NCBI GenBank assembly: GCA_028819075.1
Contig: JAPPMM010000013.1
Coordinates: 1-34,559, forward strand
Length of the DNA stretch: 34,559 nt
Reading direction: 5' to 3'
DNA from: Gammaproteobacteria bacterium
GTDB lineage: Bacteria; Gemmatimonadota; Gemmatimonadetes; Longimicrobiales; Gaopeijiaceae
In this document: positions 1 through 8,500 of the stretch, piece after piece
How the letters are laid out: each line of letters starts with the position of its first letter
How positions within the stretch are numbered: position 1 is the first letter of the stretch
The notes under the pieces: generated by a model
The model's input: only the letters and a program-made list of their open reading frames with translations
The model's database searches: none
Told to the model about the DNA's origin: nothing
Translations under genes and position numbers: made by a program

Positions 1-1840
1 CGCGAGGCAGGTCTCTACCAAGAAAAGCGGCTTCCGCTTGACATGGATACTGACCTTATCCGGCAACGCGCTGACGGGTCCGATCCCACCCGAATTCGGC
101 AACCTCTCCGAACTGTCGCTGTTGGGGCTGGCTTCCAACCGTCTGTCGGGCCCGGTGCCGGATGAATTTGGAGGAATGACGAATCTGAGTCGGCTCTACC
201 TGTCGAACAACCCTGGGCTGTCGGGGGCGCTGCCGGCCATCCTGACGGATCTCAGCCTGGACGAATTGATGGCTGGGGGCACGGACCTGTGCGCTCCAGA
301 AGAGCCCGGCTTCCGGGCTTGGTTGCAGACGGTCCGCTTTTCGCGGATCCGCGCCTGCGGAAGCGCGTCCGCGATGGCGTACCTTACCCAAGCCGTGCAA
401 TCGCGCGAGTACCCGGTCCCGCTGGTCGCGGGCGAAGAGGCCCTCCTGCGTGTGTTCGTCACTGCCACGCGTTCCACGACGGCCGGCATCCCTCCCGTCC
501 GGGCGCGCTTCTACTTGGACGGGACCTTGCGCCACGTGTTCGACATTCCGGGGAAGACGACGTCCATCCCCACGCAAGTTGTCGAGCGAGATCTGTCCGG
601 ATCCGCGAACGTGGTGATCTCCGGCTTGTTCGTGCAGCCCGGCCTTGAGATGGAGATCGAAGTCGATCCGGACGGGACGCTGGACGCCGGTCTCCTGGTG
701 GCGAAGCGGATCCCGGAAACCGGGCGCATGGCCGTGGAGGTGCACGAGATGCCGGCGTTCGCCTTCACGCTGATCCCGTTCCTTTGGCGTGCGGACCCCG
801 ACTCGGCGGTCATCGGAATGACGCAGGGCATGGCGGCGGACCCTCAGGGCCATGAACTGCTCTGGCACACGCGCACGCTGCTGCCGATCGACTCTCTCGA
901 CATCACCCTCCATCCGCCGGTGGTGACCTCGACCAACGATACTGGGCTGCTGGCGGATGAGATGTCGGCAATACGGGCTCTGGAGGGGGAGGACGCCTAC
1001 TATGTGGGCACGATGAGCGGCGCTACAAGAGGCCCCGCCTACGCGGGGTGGGCGGTCGCGTTCGTGTACTTGAACGGCGGGACTATCGCTCACGAATTCG
1101 GCCACACCCTGGACCTCTTGCACGCGCCGTGCGGCAACCCAAGCCTGGTCGACGAGGCGTTCCCCTATCCGGACGGATCCATCGGTGCCTGGGGGTACGA
1201 TTCCCGCCACGGCGGGAGCCTCGTGCCGCCGAGTGCGCGCGACATAATGGGCTACTGCCAAAAAGACTGGATCAGCGACTACCACTTCACCCGGGCGCTC
1301 CGCTACCGTCTCTTCAACCCACACGCGCCGGTGGACGCCGGTTTCGCCGCCGCGGTCGCTGCAAGCGGCGAGTCTCTGCTCCTGTGGGGCGGGACCAGCG
1401 CGGACGGCGAGCCCTACCTCAATCCCGCTTTCGTGGTCGACGCACCGCGAACACTTCCGGACTACGCCGGGGAGCACCGCATTGTCGGTCGCACGGCCGA
1501 CGGGCGTGAGCTCTTCTCCCTTGGCTTCGCCATGCCTGGAATCGCCGACGGCGACGGTAGTTCCAGCTTCGCCTTCGTCCTGCCCTCGCGGCCCGGTTGG
1601 GAAGGCAGCCTAGCGAGCATAACCCTGACCGGCCCCGGCGGATCGGCCACGCTGGACGGCAGCAGCGATCTGCCGATGACCATCCTGCGCGACCCGAGCA
1701 CCGGACAAGTGCGGGCGTTCCTGCGCGATCCGCCGGCGTCAGCCCAGGCCGCCGTGGACGCGGCCGGGCCATCCGGTGGGCCGGGGCTGGAGGTGCTGTT
1801 CAGCCGCGGAATCCCGGACGCTTCTGCTTGGAGACGATGA
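1..1840 (+). CDS. LRR-containing metzincin-like metallopeptidase, 5' end outside window
   Basis: Probable surface or secreted zinc peptidase. The frame is open from base 2 with no stop, so the true start lies upstream; the first in-window start-like codon is TTG at 38, already inside a leucine-rich repeat. Residues below are numbered from that codon. About residues 5-80 are LRRs (NALTGPIPPEFGNL type). A beta-rich linker follows, then the zinc motif HEFGHTLDLLH at 352-362 (two His plus catalytic Glu, third His ligand at +10). About 40 residues later comes a Met-turn-like DIMGYC at 402-407. HExxHxxxxxH plus Met-turn is the metzincin signature, although the usual Gly at the eighth position is Asp here. 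The C-terminal 170 residues are beta-rich with no recognised domain. Substrate unknown. Next gene starts 107 bp downstream on the same strand. Confidence 0.75.
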   Translation, partial: ARQVSTKKSGFRLTWILTLSGNALTGPIPPEFGNLSELSLLGLASNRLSGPVPDEFGGMTNLSRLYLSNNPGLSGALPAILTDLSLDELMAGGTDLCAPEEPGFRAWLQTVRFSRIRACGSASAMAYLTQAVQSREYPVPLVAGEEALLRVFVTATRSTTAGIPPVRARFYLDGTLRHVFDIPGKTTSIPTQVVERDLSGSANVVISGLFVQPGLEMEIEVDPDGTLDAGLLVAKRIPETGRMAVEVHEMPAFAFTLIPFLWRADPDSAVIGMTQGMAADPQGHELLWHTRTLLPIDSLDITLHPPVVTSTNDTGLLADEMSAIRALEGEDAYYVGTMSGATRGPAYAGWAVAFVYLNGGTIAHEFGHTLDLLHAPCGNPSLVDEAFPYPDGSIGAWGYDSRHGGSLVPPSARDIMGYCQKDWISDYHFTRALRYRLFNPHAPVDAGFAAAVAASGESLLLWGGTSADGEPYLNPAFVVDAPRTLPDYAGEHRIVGRTADGRELFSLGFAMPGIADGDGSSSFAFVLPSRPGWEGSLASITLTGPGGSATLDGSSDLPMTILRDPSTGQVRAFLRDPPASAQAAVDAAGPSGGPGLEVLFSRGIPDASAWRR

Positions 1841-1946
1841 ATGCCGCGGGTTCGCGGGTGCCACACGCGAGGCTTGCTGCGGGCCGCTTCCCGGTCGGCG
1901 GCGAAGTACAGCCGACCTTCCCACTTCTTCCGAGGAGATCTCTCTC

Positions 1947-3623
1947 ATGTCAGCCGTAAGGCATCCGAAAGTCCTCGTCTTGGCGATGTCCATGCTGGCC
2001 GGCATGATCTGGGCCTCGGGCTGCGGGGACGGGGCGACCGAACCCGATCCGCCCCGGCCGACCACGGTGACGGTTACGCCCGCGACCGCCGAACTCGCGG
2101 CCTTGGGCGCCACCGTGCAGTTGACGGTCGAGGTTCAGGACCAGAACGGCCAAGTGATGGCGGGGGCTGCGGTGACGTGGGCGAGCGGGGACGCCTCGGT
2201 CGCGACGGTGGACGCGGCAGGACTGACGGCGGCGGCGGGCAACGGGACCGCGACGATCACGGCCACCGCGGGCACCGCGAGCGGGAGCTCGGCGGTGACG
2301 GTGGCGCAGGAGGTGAGCGCGGTCACCGTGTCGCCGGTCGCCGACACGCTTGTGGCGTATGGGGACACCGTACGGCTCGTGGCAGTGGCGGTGGATGCGA
2401 ACGGGCACGCCGTGGCTGGAGCCGAGTTCACGTGGGCGTCCAGCGACACGGCGGTGGCGGCGGTGGATGCGGTGGGGCTGGTGACCGCGACGGGCAACGG
2501 TTCGGCGACGATCACGGCGGCGGTTGGCGATGCCCGTGGGCAATCCACGATCATGGTCGTAGCGAACCGCGCCCCAGCCGCAGTGGACTCGATTCCGCCT
2601 CACACCATGTTGCTTGGCGATCGGGCATCGGTGGACGTTTCGCCGTTCTTTAGCGACCCGGACGGCGATCCGTTGACCTACGCCGCATCGTCGTCCGACG
2701 AGCACATCCTCGCGGTATCCGTATCAGGTAGCTCGGTGACGGTCGCTGCGTTGGCGCCAGGGACGGCGGCGGTGACGGTCACTGCGAGCGACCCCTCTGG
2801 ACTGCAAGCGACACAGAACGCCAGTGTCCAGGGTGGCATACTCACCGCTGTTCGAGACATCGAAGCCTTCCTGGATCAATGCCCTACGAACGATTCCGTC
2901 TTTGTGGAAATCAGGCGGGAATTCGAGGTGCGTTTCGAGGGGGAGCCGCTATCCGGCCCCGTTGTTTGCTCGGAACCCGCCGCCGCGATGCCGAGCGACG
3001 AGGTTACGTATCAACTGAAAGCGTACCAAACGCTTCGGCTCGCCTATCACATGAATGAGGCGACCAAGGGACGTCTGCCCTGGACGGAAATGGGCTTGTA
3101 CGAGTGGATGGTTTCGCGCGTCTCAGGCGTCAACATGAAGCAGCGCCCCGGCTTGTACTACTGCTGCGACCTCATCGACGGCAAGCTGTACATCGCGACA
3201 TCCCAATTCGGCATCGACTCCTCCGGCCAAGTGTACCCCTTTGAGCAGAGCATGGACTGGTGGGGTATCTCCATCACGCTCCCCTTCTACGCACATGAGA
3301 TTCGCCACGCCGATGAAGATGACCCGGGGCATGTTACCGGGTGCGAGGCCTTCCCGCTTCCCAGTGATCCTCCCGGCTGCGATGCGGCGTATGATTTGGG
3401 CAACCTTGGGGGATATGGGGTCCATTACTGGTTGGGGTCGAGTTGGGCCACGGGGTATCTCAACGTCGGGATTGCATGTAGCCCGCGAGTTGACGAGCAC
3501 ATCACCTGGGAGGTCGAGAGTGCCAACCTCGTGCGGGAGAGGTTTGTCACCAACGTTCCGCCCCTTCTGACCGCCGACTCGTTTGAGGGGCTGTGCGTCC
3601 CCCTCAAAAGCGCGTGGAAATAG
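1947..3623 (+). CDS. Lipoprotein with Big_2-type repeats and C-terminal HExxH motif
   Basis: 558-aa predicted lipoprotein. I place the start at ATG 1947 because GAGGAG sits 9 bp upstream (1932-1937) and the resulting N-terminus is a signal peptide with lipobox ASGC (Cys26). Upstream in-frame extension would bury the signal. After Cys26 there are two bacterial Ig-like (Big_2) repeats (about 37-120 and 125-205; SVATVDAAGL and AVAAVDAVGL signatures), then one cadherin-like repeat (about 210-300; FSDPDGDPLTYAAS). The C-terminal 250 residues match no family I know, but contain HEIRH at 450-454 followed by acidic residues and a His/Cys cluster, compatible with a zinc site. Membrane-anchored, extracytoplasmic. 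Peptidase activity is inferred from HExxH and from both neighbours also carrying HExxH. Confidence 0.75.
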   Translation: MSAVRHPKVLVLAMSMLAGMIWASGCGDGATEPDPPRPTTVTVTPATAELAALGATVQLTVEVQDQNGQVMAGAAVTWASGDASVATVDAAGLTAAAGNGTATITATAGTASGSSAVTVAQEVSAVTVSPVADTLVAYGDTVRLVAVAVDANGHAVAGAEFTWASSDTAVAAVDAVGLVTATGNGSATITAAVGDARGQSTIMVVANRAPAAVDSIPPHTMLLGDRASVDVSPFFSDPDGDPLTYAASSSDEHILAVSVSGSSVTVAALAPGTAAVTVTASDPSGLQATQNASVQGGILTAVRDIEAFLDQCPTNDSVFVEIRREFEVRFEGEPLSGPVVCSEPAAAMPSDEVTYQLKAYQTLRLAYHMNEATKGRLPWTEMGLYEWMVSRVSGVNMKQRPGLYYCCDLIDGKLYIATSQFGIDSSGQVYPFEQSMDWWGISITLPFYAHEIRHADEDDPGHVTGCEAFPLPSDPPGCDAAYDLGNLGGYGVHYWLGSSWATGYLNVGIACSPRVDEHITWEVESANLVRERFVTNVPPLLTADSFEGLCVPLKSAWK

Positions 3624-3807
3624 TGTTACAACGGCTACGGGCGGGCCTTCAGGCGCCATTTGGCGATGTGGGGATTCCCGCAAATCCACTCCGTCTTTCC
3701 CGCCATTGCCACAACGATGTTGACGGCCGGCCCTGCTTGCTCGCCACCACCTTTCCCGCCCAGAGGCGGGATTGGCGGCATGGGGCAACGTTGATGCGAG
3801 GTCAGCG
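3624..3807 (+). other. Intergenic spacer with short hairpin
   Basis: 184-bp gap between two lipoprotein genes. It holds one 7-bp stem with a CAGA loop at 3754-3771 (TCCCGCC/GGCGGGA). No T-run follows on either strand, so it does not look like a classical terminator. No promoter I would defend. Confidence 0.3.
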
Positions 3808-6800
3808 ATGAGGAGGGAGCTAGTAGTAGGATCCTGCCTGCTCGCATTGTCCGCCTGCGGGGACGGCGGCACCGCGCCCGAACAGCCTCTGCAACCCAAC
3901 CGGGCACCGGTGGCGGCGGGGTCGATTCCTGCGCAAACCGTTCCGGTCGGCGAATCCGTGACGATTAGTGTCGCATCGGCCTTCAGCGACCCGGACGGGG
4001 ATGCCCTGAGCTACGCGACGGCCTCGACCGCGCCGGGGGTGGCGACCGTTGCGGTGTCCGGGGCCGACGTGACCGTCACCGGCGTCTCAGCCGGCACGGC
4101 GGCCGTCACCGTGACCGCGAGCGATCCGGGAGGGCTCTCGGCGCAGCAGGCCTTCGAGGCAACGGTGCCGAACCGAGCGCCCGTGGCGGCGGACAGCATC
4201 CCGGACCAGTCGGTGCGGGCCGGAGCCTCGGTCACGCTCGACCTCGCGGGGCATTTCAGCGACCCGGATGGGGACGCCCTGAGCTATGCGGCGGCCTCCT
4301 CCGAGCCGGACGTGGCGACCGTGGCGGTGTCGGGCGCGAGCCTGACGGTCACCGGCGTCTCCGGCGGCACGGCGGCCGTCACCGTGACCGCGAGCGATCC
4401 GGGAGGGCTCTCGGCGCAGCAGGCCTTCGAGGCAACGGTGCCGAACCGAGCGCCCGTGGCGACGGACAGCATCCCGGGCCAGTCGGTGCGGGCCGGAGCC
4501 TCGGTCACGCTCGACCTCGCGGGGCACTTCAGCGACCCGGACGGGGACGCGCTCACGTACGCGGCGGAGTCGTCCGAGCCGGATGTGGCGACCGTGGCGG
4601 TGTCGGGCGCGAGCCTGACGATCACCGGGGTCTCCGGCGGCACGGCGACCATCACCGTGACCGCGAGCGATCCGGGCGGGCTGTCGGCCCAGCAGGCCTT
4701 CGAGGCGACGGTGCCGAACCGGGCACCCGTGGCGACGGACAGCATCCCGGGCCAGTCGGTGCGGGCGGGAGCCTCGGTGACGCTCGACCTCGCGGAGCAC
4801 TTCCGCGACCCGGACGGGGACGCCCTGAGCTACGCGGCGGCTTCCTCCGAGCCGGAGGTGGCGACCGTGGCGGTGTCGGGCGCGAGCCTGACGATCACCG
4901 GGGTCTCGGGCGGCACGGCAACCATCACCGTGACCGCGAGCGATCCGGGCGGGCTATCGGCCCAGCAGGCCTTCCAAGCAACGGTGCCGAACCGGGCGCC
5001 CGTGGCGGCAGACAGCATCCCGGGCCAGTCGGTGCGGGCGGGAGCCTCGGTGACGCTCGACCTCGCGGAGCACTTCCGCGACCCGGACGGGGACGCCCTG
5101 AGCTACGCGGCGGCTTCCTCCGAGCCGGAGGTGGCGACCGTGGCGGTGTCGGGCGCGAGCCTGACGATCACCGGCGTCTCGGCCGGCACGGCAACCATCA
5201 CCGTGACCGCGAGCGATCCGGGCGGGCTCTCCGCGCAGCAGGCCTTCGAGGCAACGGTGCCGAACCGGGCGCCCGCGGCGGCGGACAGCATCCCGGACCA
5301 GTCGGTGCGGGCCGGAGCCTCGGTCACGCTCGACCTCGCGGGGCATTTCAGCGACCCGGATGGGGACGCCCTGAGCTATGCGGCGGCCTCCTCCGAGCCG
5401 GACGTGGCGACCGTGGCGGTGTCGGGCGCGAGCCTGACGGTCACCGGCGTCTCCGGCGGCACGGCGGCCGTCACCGTGACCGCGAGCGATCCGGGCGGGC
5501 TCTCCGCGCAGCAGGCCTTCCAAGCGACGGTCAAACGGCTCTCCATCACGGCGGTGGAACCGACTGTGCTGATCGAGGGTGGCGAAGCGACGATCACCGG
5601 GTTCGGGTTCTCCTCCACGGTCACCAACAACTCGGTGACCATCGACGGGTTGCCTGCCAGAGTCAGGTCTGCGAGCCGGACGAGTCTGGTGATCGTCGTC
5701 CCCGCCGGCGACTGCCAACCGCCCCGCAGGGCGGAACTGAGGGTCTCGGTCGGAAGCCGAAGTGATTCTCGCACGGTTGGCGTTGCGCCGCTCGCCCAGG
5801 AAGACATGGCACTGCCGCAGTACTCCTACATCCACACGCACGCCGGAGACGGCTGCGTCCACCTCCCCGGCAGCGCCAGCGGCGGCGAGTATCTGATCGG
5901 CGTGGTGTCCACGTCCGAGCGGCCGTCATCTGTGACAGCCGTCAGACTGAGCGGCAATCCGGGAGATCCCACTGTCGTGGGGACGGCGGCAACAACGTCG
6001 CCGACTGCCAACGCGGACTTCCGGCGCATGCCGGTACGATCCATGGCAGACAACCCTGCGCGACCCGCTCGCCCGCGCACTGAGTACCCGGCTCGCCGTT
6101 TCTCCGTGAGGGACGATTCCCTGCGAGCGCGCCACGCGAGCGCCCACAACGAGGTGATGGCGAGGAACGAAGCACTGTTGCGGGAGCTGGGGCACCCGAC
6201 GCCACCGGCCGCGGTCGTGAATCGGCAGCAGCGCACCCTTGAGGCAGGAGACACGACATCGCTGTACGAACCGTCCTCAAACAACTGGTCGTGCTCGGGA
6301 ACCCGCAGAGTCAATGCCGTGGTCCGGCTCGTGGGGAGCCACACGATCTGGCTGGAGGATCTCAACAACCCCAGCGGGACCTTCTCGGACTCAGAACTCG
6401 TGGAACTGGATGCCCTCTATGCAGCGAACATTGCGGGCGTTCTCGACGGCTATCTCGGTGGCCTACCTGATGTGGACGGCAACGAGCGCATCCTGATTCT
6501 CATGACCCAGGAGGTCAATCGCCGGCCGGGCGATACAAGAGGCTACGTGTTCGTTCCAGACCTCTGGCCGACCTACGAATGCGCAACCAGCAACCGGGCC
6601 GAGATCTTCTACGGATTCGTGCCGGATCCAGACGGCGCCGTTGACGACGCGGTGACCAAGGAGGAGGCATTCTTCCTCTACCCTTCTCTGATCGCTCATG
6701 AGGCGGCGCACATCGCGCAATTCGGCGCTCAGGTTTTTGGCGACGCGGGACAAAAGAGGTCGTGGGAACTCGAGGGCGGTGCGGTGCTGGCGGAACATCT

Positions 6801-7479
6801 GGTCGCTTTCCGCCTGTTCGGGCATGCATCCGGCCAGAACCTGGGATACGCGGAGTACTCCGCCGGATGGGATTGGTATTCGCGTTTTTGGGACATGGCC
6901 CGGTTCTTCGGATGGGATCCGGACAGAAGCGGCGGCCGGGTTCCGTACGCACCCGAGCAGTGCACATGGATCGGTCGCCCGAGCGAGGGGAACAGCGGTC
7001 CTTGCAGACACCCGGGCTCGGCGGTCTACGGAGTCTCCTCCATGGTCTTTCGCTACGCCCTGGACCGATGGGGCGGAACATACCCGGGCGGGGAGGGGGC
7101 GCTGATGAGACGCCTTACGCAGTCGCCCGCCCAAGGGTTCGCTTCCCTGCGCGATGTCAGTTCATGGCGCAGCGAGGCGATACTCGCTGACTTCTACATC
7201 ACCCTCTGGCTGGACTTGCAGCCGGGTCTTCACGCACCCGGCATGACCTCCTGGAACCTCCAAGACATCTTCGACCGGTTTCCAGAGAGTGCGCGGCTCC
7301 GGCCCCGTCCGTCCAGTTCCAAGACGCCGACCTTGACCGCCAGGGTTCGGGGTGGCTCATCGCTTTACGTCCACTGGACGCCAAGCGGCCCGCTCGATCC
7401 GACGAGCTTGAAGATCACGACGGGCGGTGGTGGCCCTGTCCCCGGCCACATCTCGGTCTGGGCTCTACGGATTCGGTAG
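3808..7479 (+). CDS. Large lipoprotein: six 91-aa cadherin-like repeats, IPT/TIG-like domain, HExxH metallopeptidase region
   Basis: 1223-aa predicted lipoprotein. Start at ATG 3808 gives a short signal peptide with lipobox LSAC (Cys17); starts further upstream would mask it. Residues 31-575 are six tandem 91-residue repeats, each opening with NRAP and carrying the Ca-binding-like motif DPDGDAL, as in cadherin-like/Ig-like adhesion modules. Residues about 580-635 look like an IPT/TIG fold (ITAVEPTVLIEGGEATITG). The C-terminal half carries HEAAH at 964-968 and, about 20 residues later, WELEGG (Glu987/Glu989). This is the spacing expected for a gluzincin third ligand. The repeats probably act as a stalk or adhesin holding a peptidase away from the cell; this is inference. 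It is the last gene before the conjugative element. Confidence 0.8.
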   Translation: MRRELVVGSCLLALSACGDGGTAPEQPLQPNRAPVAAGSIPAQTVPVGESVTISVASAFSDPDGDALSYATASTAPGVATVAVSGADVTVTGVSAGTAAVTVTASDPGGLSAQQAFEATVPNRAPVAADSIPDQSVRAGASVTLDLAGHFSDPDGDALSYAAASSEPDVATVAVSGASLTVTGVSGGTAAVTVTASDPGGLSAQQAFEATVPNRAPVATDSIPGQSVRAGASVTLDLAGHFSDPDGDALTYAAESSEPDVATVAVSGASLTITGVSGGTATITVTASDPGGLSAQQAFEATVPNRAPVATDSIPGQSVRAGASVTLDLAEHFRDPDGDALSYAAASSEPEVATVAVSGASLTITGVSGGTATITVTASDPGGLSAQQAFQATVPNRAPVAADSIPGQSVRAGASVTLDLAEHFRDPDGDALSYAAASSEPEVATVAVSGASLTITGVSAGTATITVTASDPGGLSAQQAFEATVPNRAPAAADSIPDQSVRAGASVTLDLAGHFSDPDGDALSYAAASSEPDVATVAVSGASLTVTGVSGGTAAVTVTASDPGGLSAQQAFQATVKRLSITAVEPTVLIEGGEATITGFGFSSTVTNNSVTIDGLPARVRSASRTSLVIVVPAGDCQPPRRAELRVSVGSRSDSRTVGVAPLAQEDMALPQYSYIHTHAGDGCVHLPGSASGGEYLIGVVSTSERPSSVTAVRLSGNPGDPTVVGTAATTSPTANADFRRMPVRSMADNPARPARPRTEYPARRFSVRDDSLRARHASAHNEVMARNEALLRELGHPTPPAAVVNRQQRTLEAGDTTSLYEPSSNNWSCSGTRRVNAVVRLVGSHTIWLEDLNNPSGTFSDSELVELDALYAANIAGVLDGYLGGLPDVDGNERILILMTQEVNRRPGDTRGYVFVPDLWPTYECATSNRAEIFYGFVPDPDGAVDDAVTKEEAFFLYPSLIAHEAAHIAQFGAQVFGDAGQKRSWELEGGAVLAEHLVAFRLFGHASGQNLGYAEYSAGWDWYSRFWDMARFFGWDPDRSGGRVPYAPEQCTWIGRPSEGNSGPCRHPGSAVYGVSSMVFRYALDRWGGTYPGGEGALMRRLTQSPAQGFASLRDVSSWRSEAILADFYITLWLDLQPGLHAPGMTSWNLQDIFDRFPESARLRPRPSSSKTPTLTARVRGGSSLYVHWTPSGPLDPTSLKITTGGGGPVPGHISVWALRIR
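3898..5535 (+). repeat. Six tandem 273-bp coding repeats
   Basis: Unit starts at 3898, 4171, 4444, 4717, 4990 and 5263, exactly 273 bp apart, each encoding 91 residues. Units 2 and 6 are identical over 219 bp as read (4185-4403 and 5277-5495), and units 4 and 5 are nearly identical to each other. Unit 1 is the most diverged. The pattern fits expansion or exchange by recombination inside the gene. Confidence 0.95.
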
Positions 7480-7967
7480 ATGTCATGAGGCGGCAAACCG
7501 CTGGGCGTGTGAGCTGGAGGCCATCGTCCCGCGCCGCGCTGATCGGGGCCGCTCGTCCGCAACGGACTCCGTGATACGCCCCGGCGGGCGCTTCGCGTCT
7601 TCTCCCTTCGCGCCGGAATCCCGGCGACCCGTCTCCTAGCTCCGTCCTCGCCAGCCACCGGCTCGGCGGCGAAGGACCTTGTCCGGTTCGCCGGGCATTC
7701 GAGTTGCAGCGCGATCTCCGGTTCGCTCCCCCCCTTCGACCGGTCCCGGTCTCGGCCCTTCGGCCGGGATCCACACTCCCTTCGCAATCCCTTCCGGGCG
7801 TCCCTGCGGGGGTGCTCCGCCACCGCATTGGCGGCGGCCTCCGAGACCTCCGGGACAATTGGGATAACTATAGACAAGAAAGACACTTAGGGAATTCCCT
7901 AAGTGTTGACTTCCCCGGAATCTCCGCTTCAACGTTACGGGTATGACGCGGCTGGAACGGCAGTCGA
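7480..7967 (+). other. Non-coding junction between host genes and ICE-L
   Basis: About 490 bp without a credible gene. It probably contains the outer end of ICE-L (between the lipoprotein gene and the regulator), but I found no tRNA fragment or copy of the 24515-24640 sequence that would mark an att site. It holds small hairpins (for example CCGCCA/TGGCGG at 7817-7834), an AT-richer stretch at 7856-7910 and the 24-bp palindrome described separately. Confidence 0.5.
7883..7906. promoter_or_regulatory. Perfect 24-bp palindrome, probable operator
   Basis: Half-site ACACTTAGGGAA followed immediately by its exact reverse complement, with no spacer and no mismatch. It lies 61 bp upstream of the AlpA-type regulator gene in a locally AT-rich stretch. 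A -35-like TTGACT begins at its last base (7906-7911), so a bound dimer would cover that promoter element; I see no convincing -10 box. Most likely a regulator-binding site controlling the ICE-L operon, possibly autoregulation. It could also be part of the element end used in recombination. Confidence 0.6.
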
Positions 7968-8444
7968 ATGGCAACGCTGGAGGAGCAATTCAACACACGG
8001 ATCAGCGGGTTTCTCGACGACACCGGCATGGCGCCGACGACGCTCGGCATGCTGGCGGTGGGCGATCCGGGCCTACTGCGCGAGATCGCGCGGGGCCGCT
8101 CGGTGTCGCTCACGACGGCGGACCGGGTGCTGGCGTTCATGGACCGCTACGAGCGGGACGCGGGCGGCGCCAAAGCTCCGTCGGCCCGGCCGCACAGGCC
8201 GACGCGCGCGAGAAGGACGAAGCGGACCGGAGCGATGACCGAAGACCGGGGCAATGAGAGGACGAAACCGGCGACCCGTTTCCTGCGGGTGTCGGAGGTG
8301 CAGGCCCGGACGAGCCTGGGACGGAGCACGATCTACCGCTGGTCGGCGGAGGGCCGCTTTCCCGCGCCCGTCATGCTGGGCGGGCGCGTGGCGCGGTGGG
8401 TCGAGGCCGAGATCGAGGCGTGGCTCCGCGAGTGGCTGGAATAG
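7968..8444 (+). CDS. AlpA-family regulator fused to an N-terminal Cro-like region
   Basis: 158-aa predicted DNA-binding regulator, first gene of ICE-L. Residues about 1-62 are helical and resemble a small phage/ICE helix-turn-helix region (the segment around VGDPGLLREIARGRS). Residues 63-100 are a basic Arg/Pro/Lys linker. Residues 103-157 match the AlpA/MerR-like winged-helix type (FLRVSEVQARTSLGRSTIYR ... GGRVARWVEAEIEAWL). AlpA proteins activate excision or element genes. An internal in-frame ATG at 8235 could give the AlpA domain alone, but it lacks a well spaced Shine-Dalgarno. Start ATG 7968 has only a weak Shine-Dalgarno. The homologous gene of ICE-R would lie beyond the window. Confidence 0.7.
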   Translation: MATLEEQFNTRISGFLDDTGMAPTTLGMLAVGDPGLLREIARGRSVSLTTADRVLAFMDRYERDAGGAKAPSARPHRPTRARRTKRTGAMTEDRGNERTKPATRFLRVSEVQARTSLGRSTIYRWSAEGRFPAPVMLGGRVARWVEAEIEAWLREWLE

Positions 8445-8465
8445 CCGGGGCCGGAGCGCCCCGGC
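8444..8465 (+). terminator. GC-rich hairpin between regulator and virB2
   Basis: 8-bp perfect stem GCCGGGGC (8444-8451) with GCCCCGGC (8458-8465) and a 6-nt loop, overlapping the last base of the regulator stop codon. No T-run follows, so it is at best a weak terminator or attenuator that could lower expression of the virB genes relative to the regulator. Confidence 0.35.
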
Positions 8466-8500
8466 CGCAACACACAACCGAACTCCCAGGAGGAGAGCGA

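Noticed and set aside
3754-3771. Rho-independent terminator after the second lipoprotein gene
   Set aside because: Stem of 7 bp without a T-run on either strand.
3898-5535. CRISPR-like array
   Set aside because: Repeats are 273 bp, contiguous, in frame and encode cadherin-like domains; there are no spacers.
7480-7882. Small genes in the junction region
   Set aside because: The short frames here have no ribosome binding site, no recognisable product and composition like random GC-rich sequence.
8235-8444. Separate short AlpA gene starting at ATG 8235
   Set aside because: In frame with the upstream regulator and without a well spaced ribosome binding site; kept as a possible internal start only.
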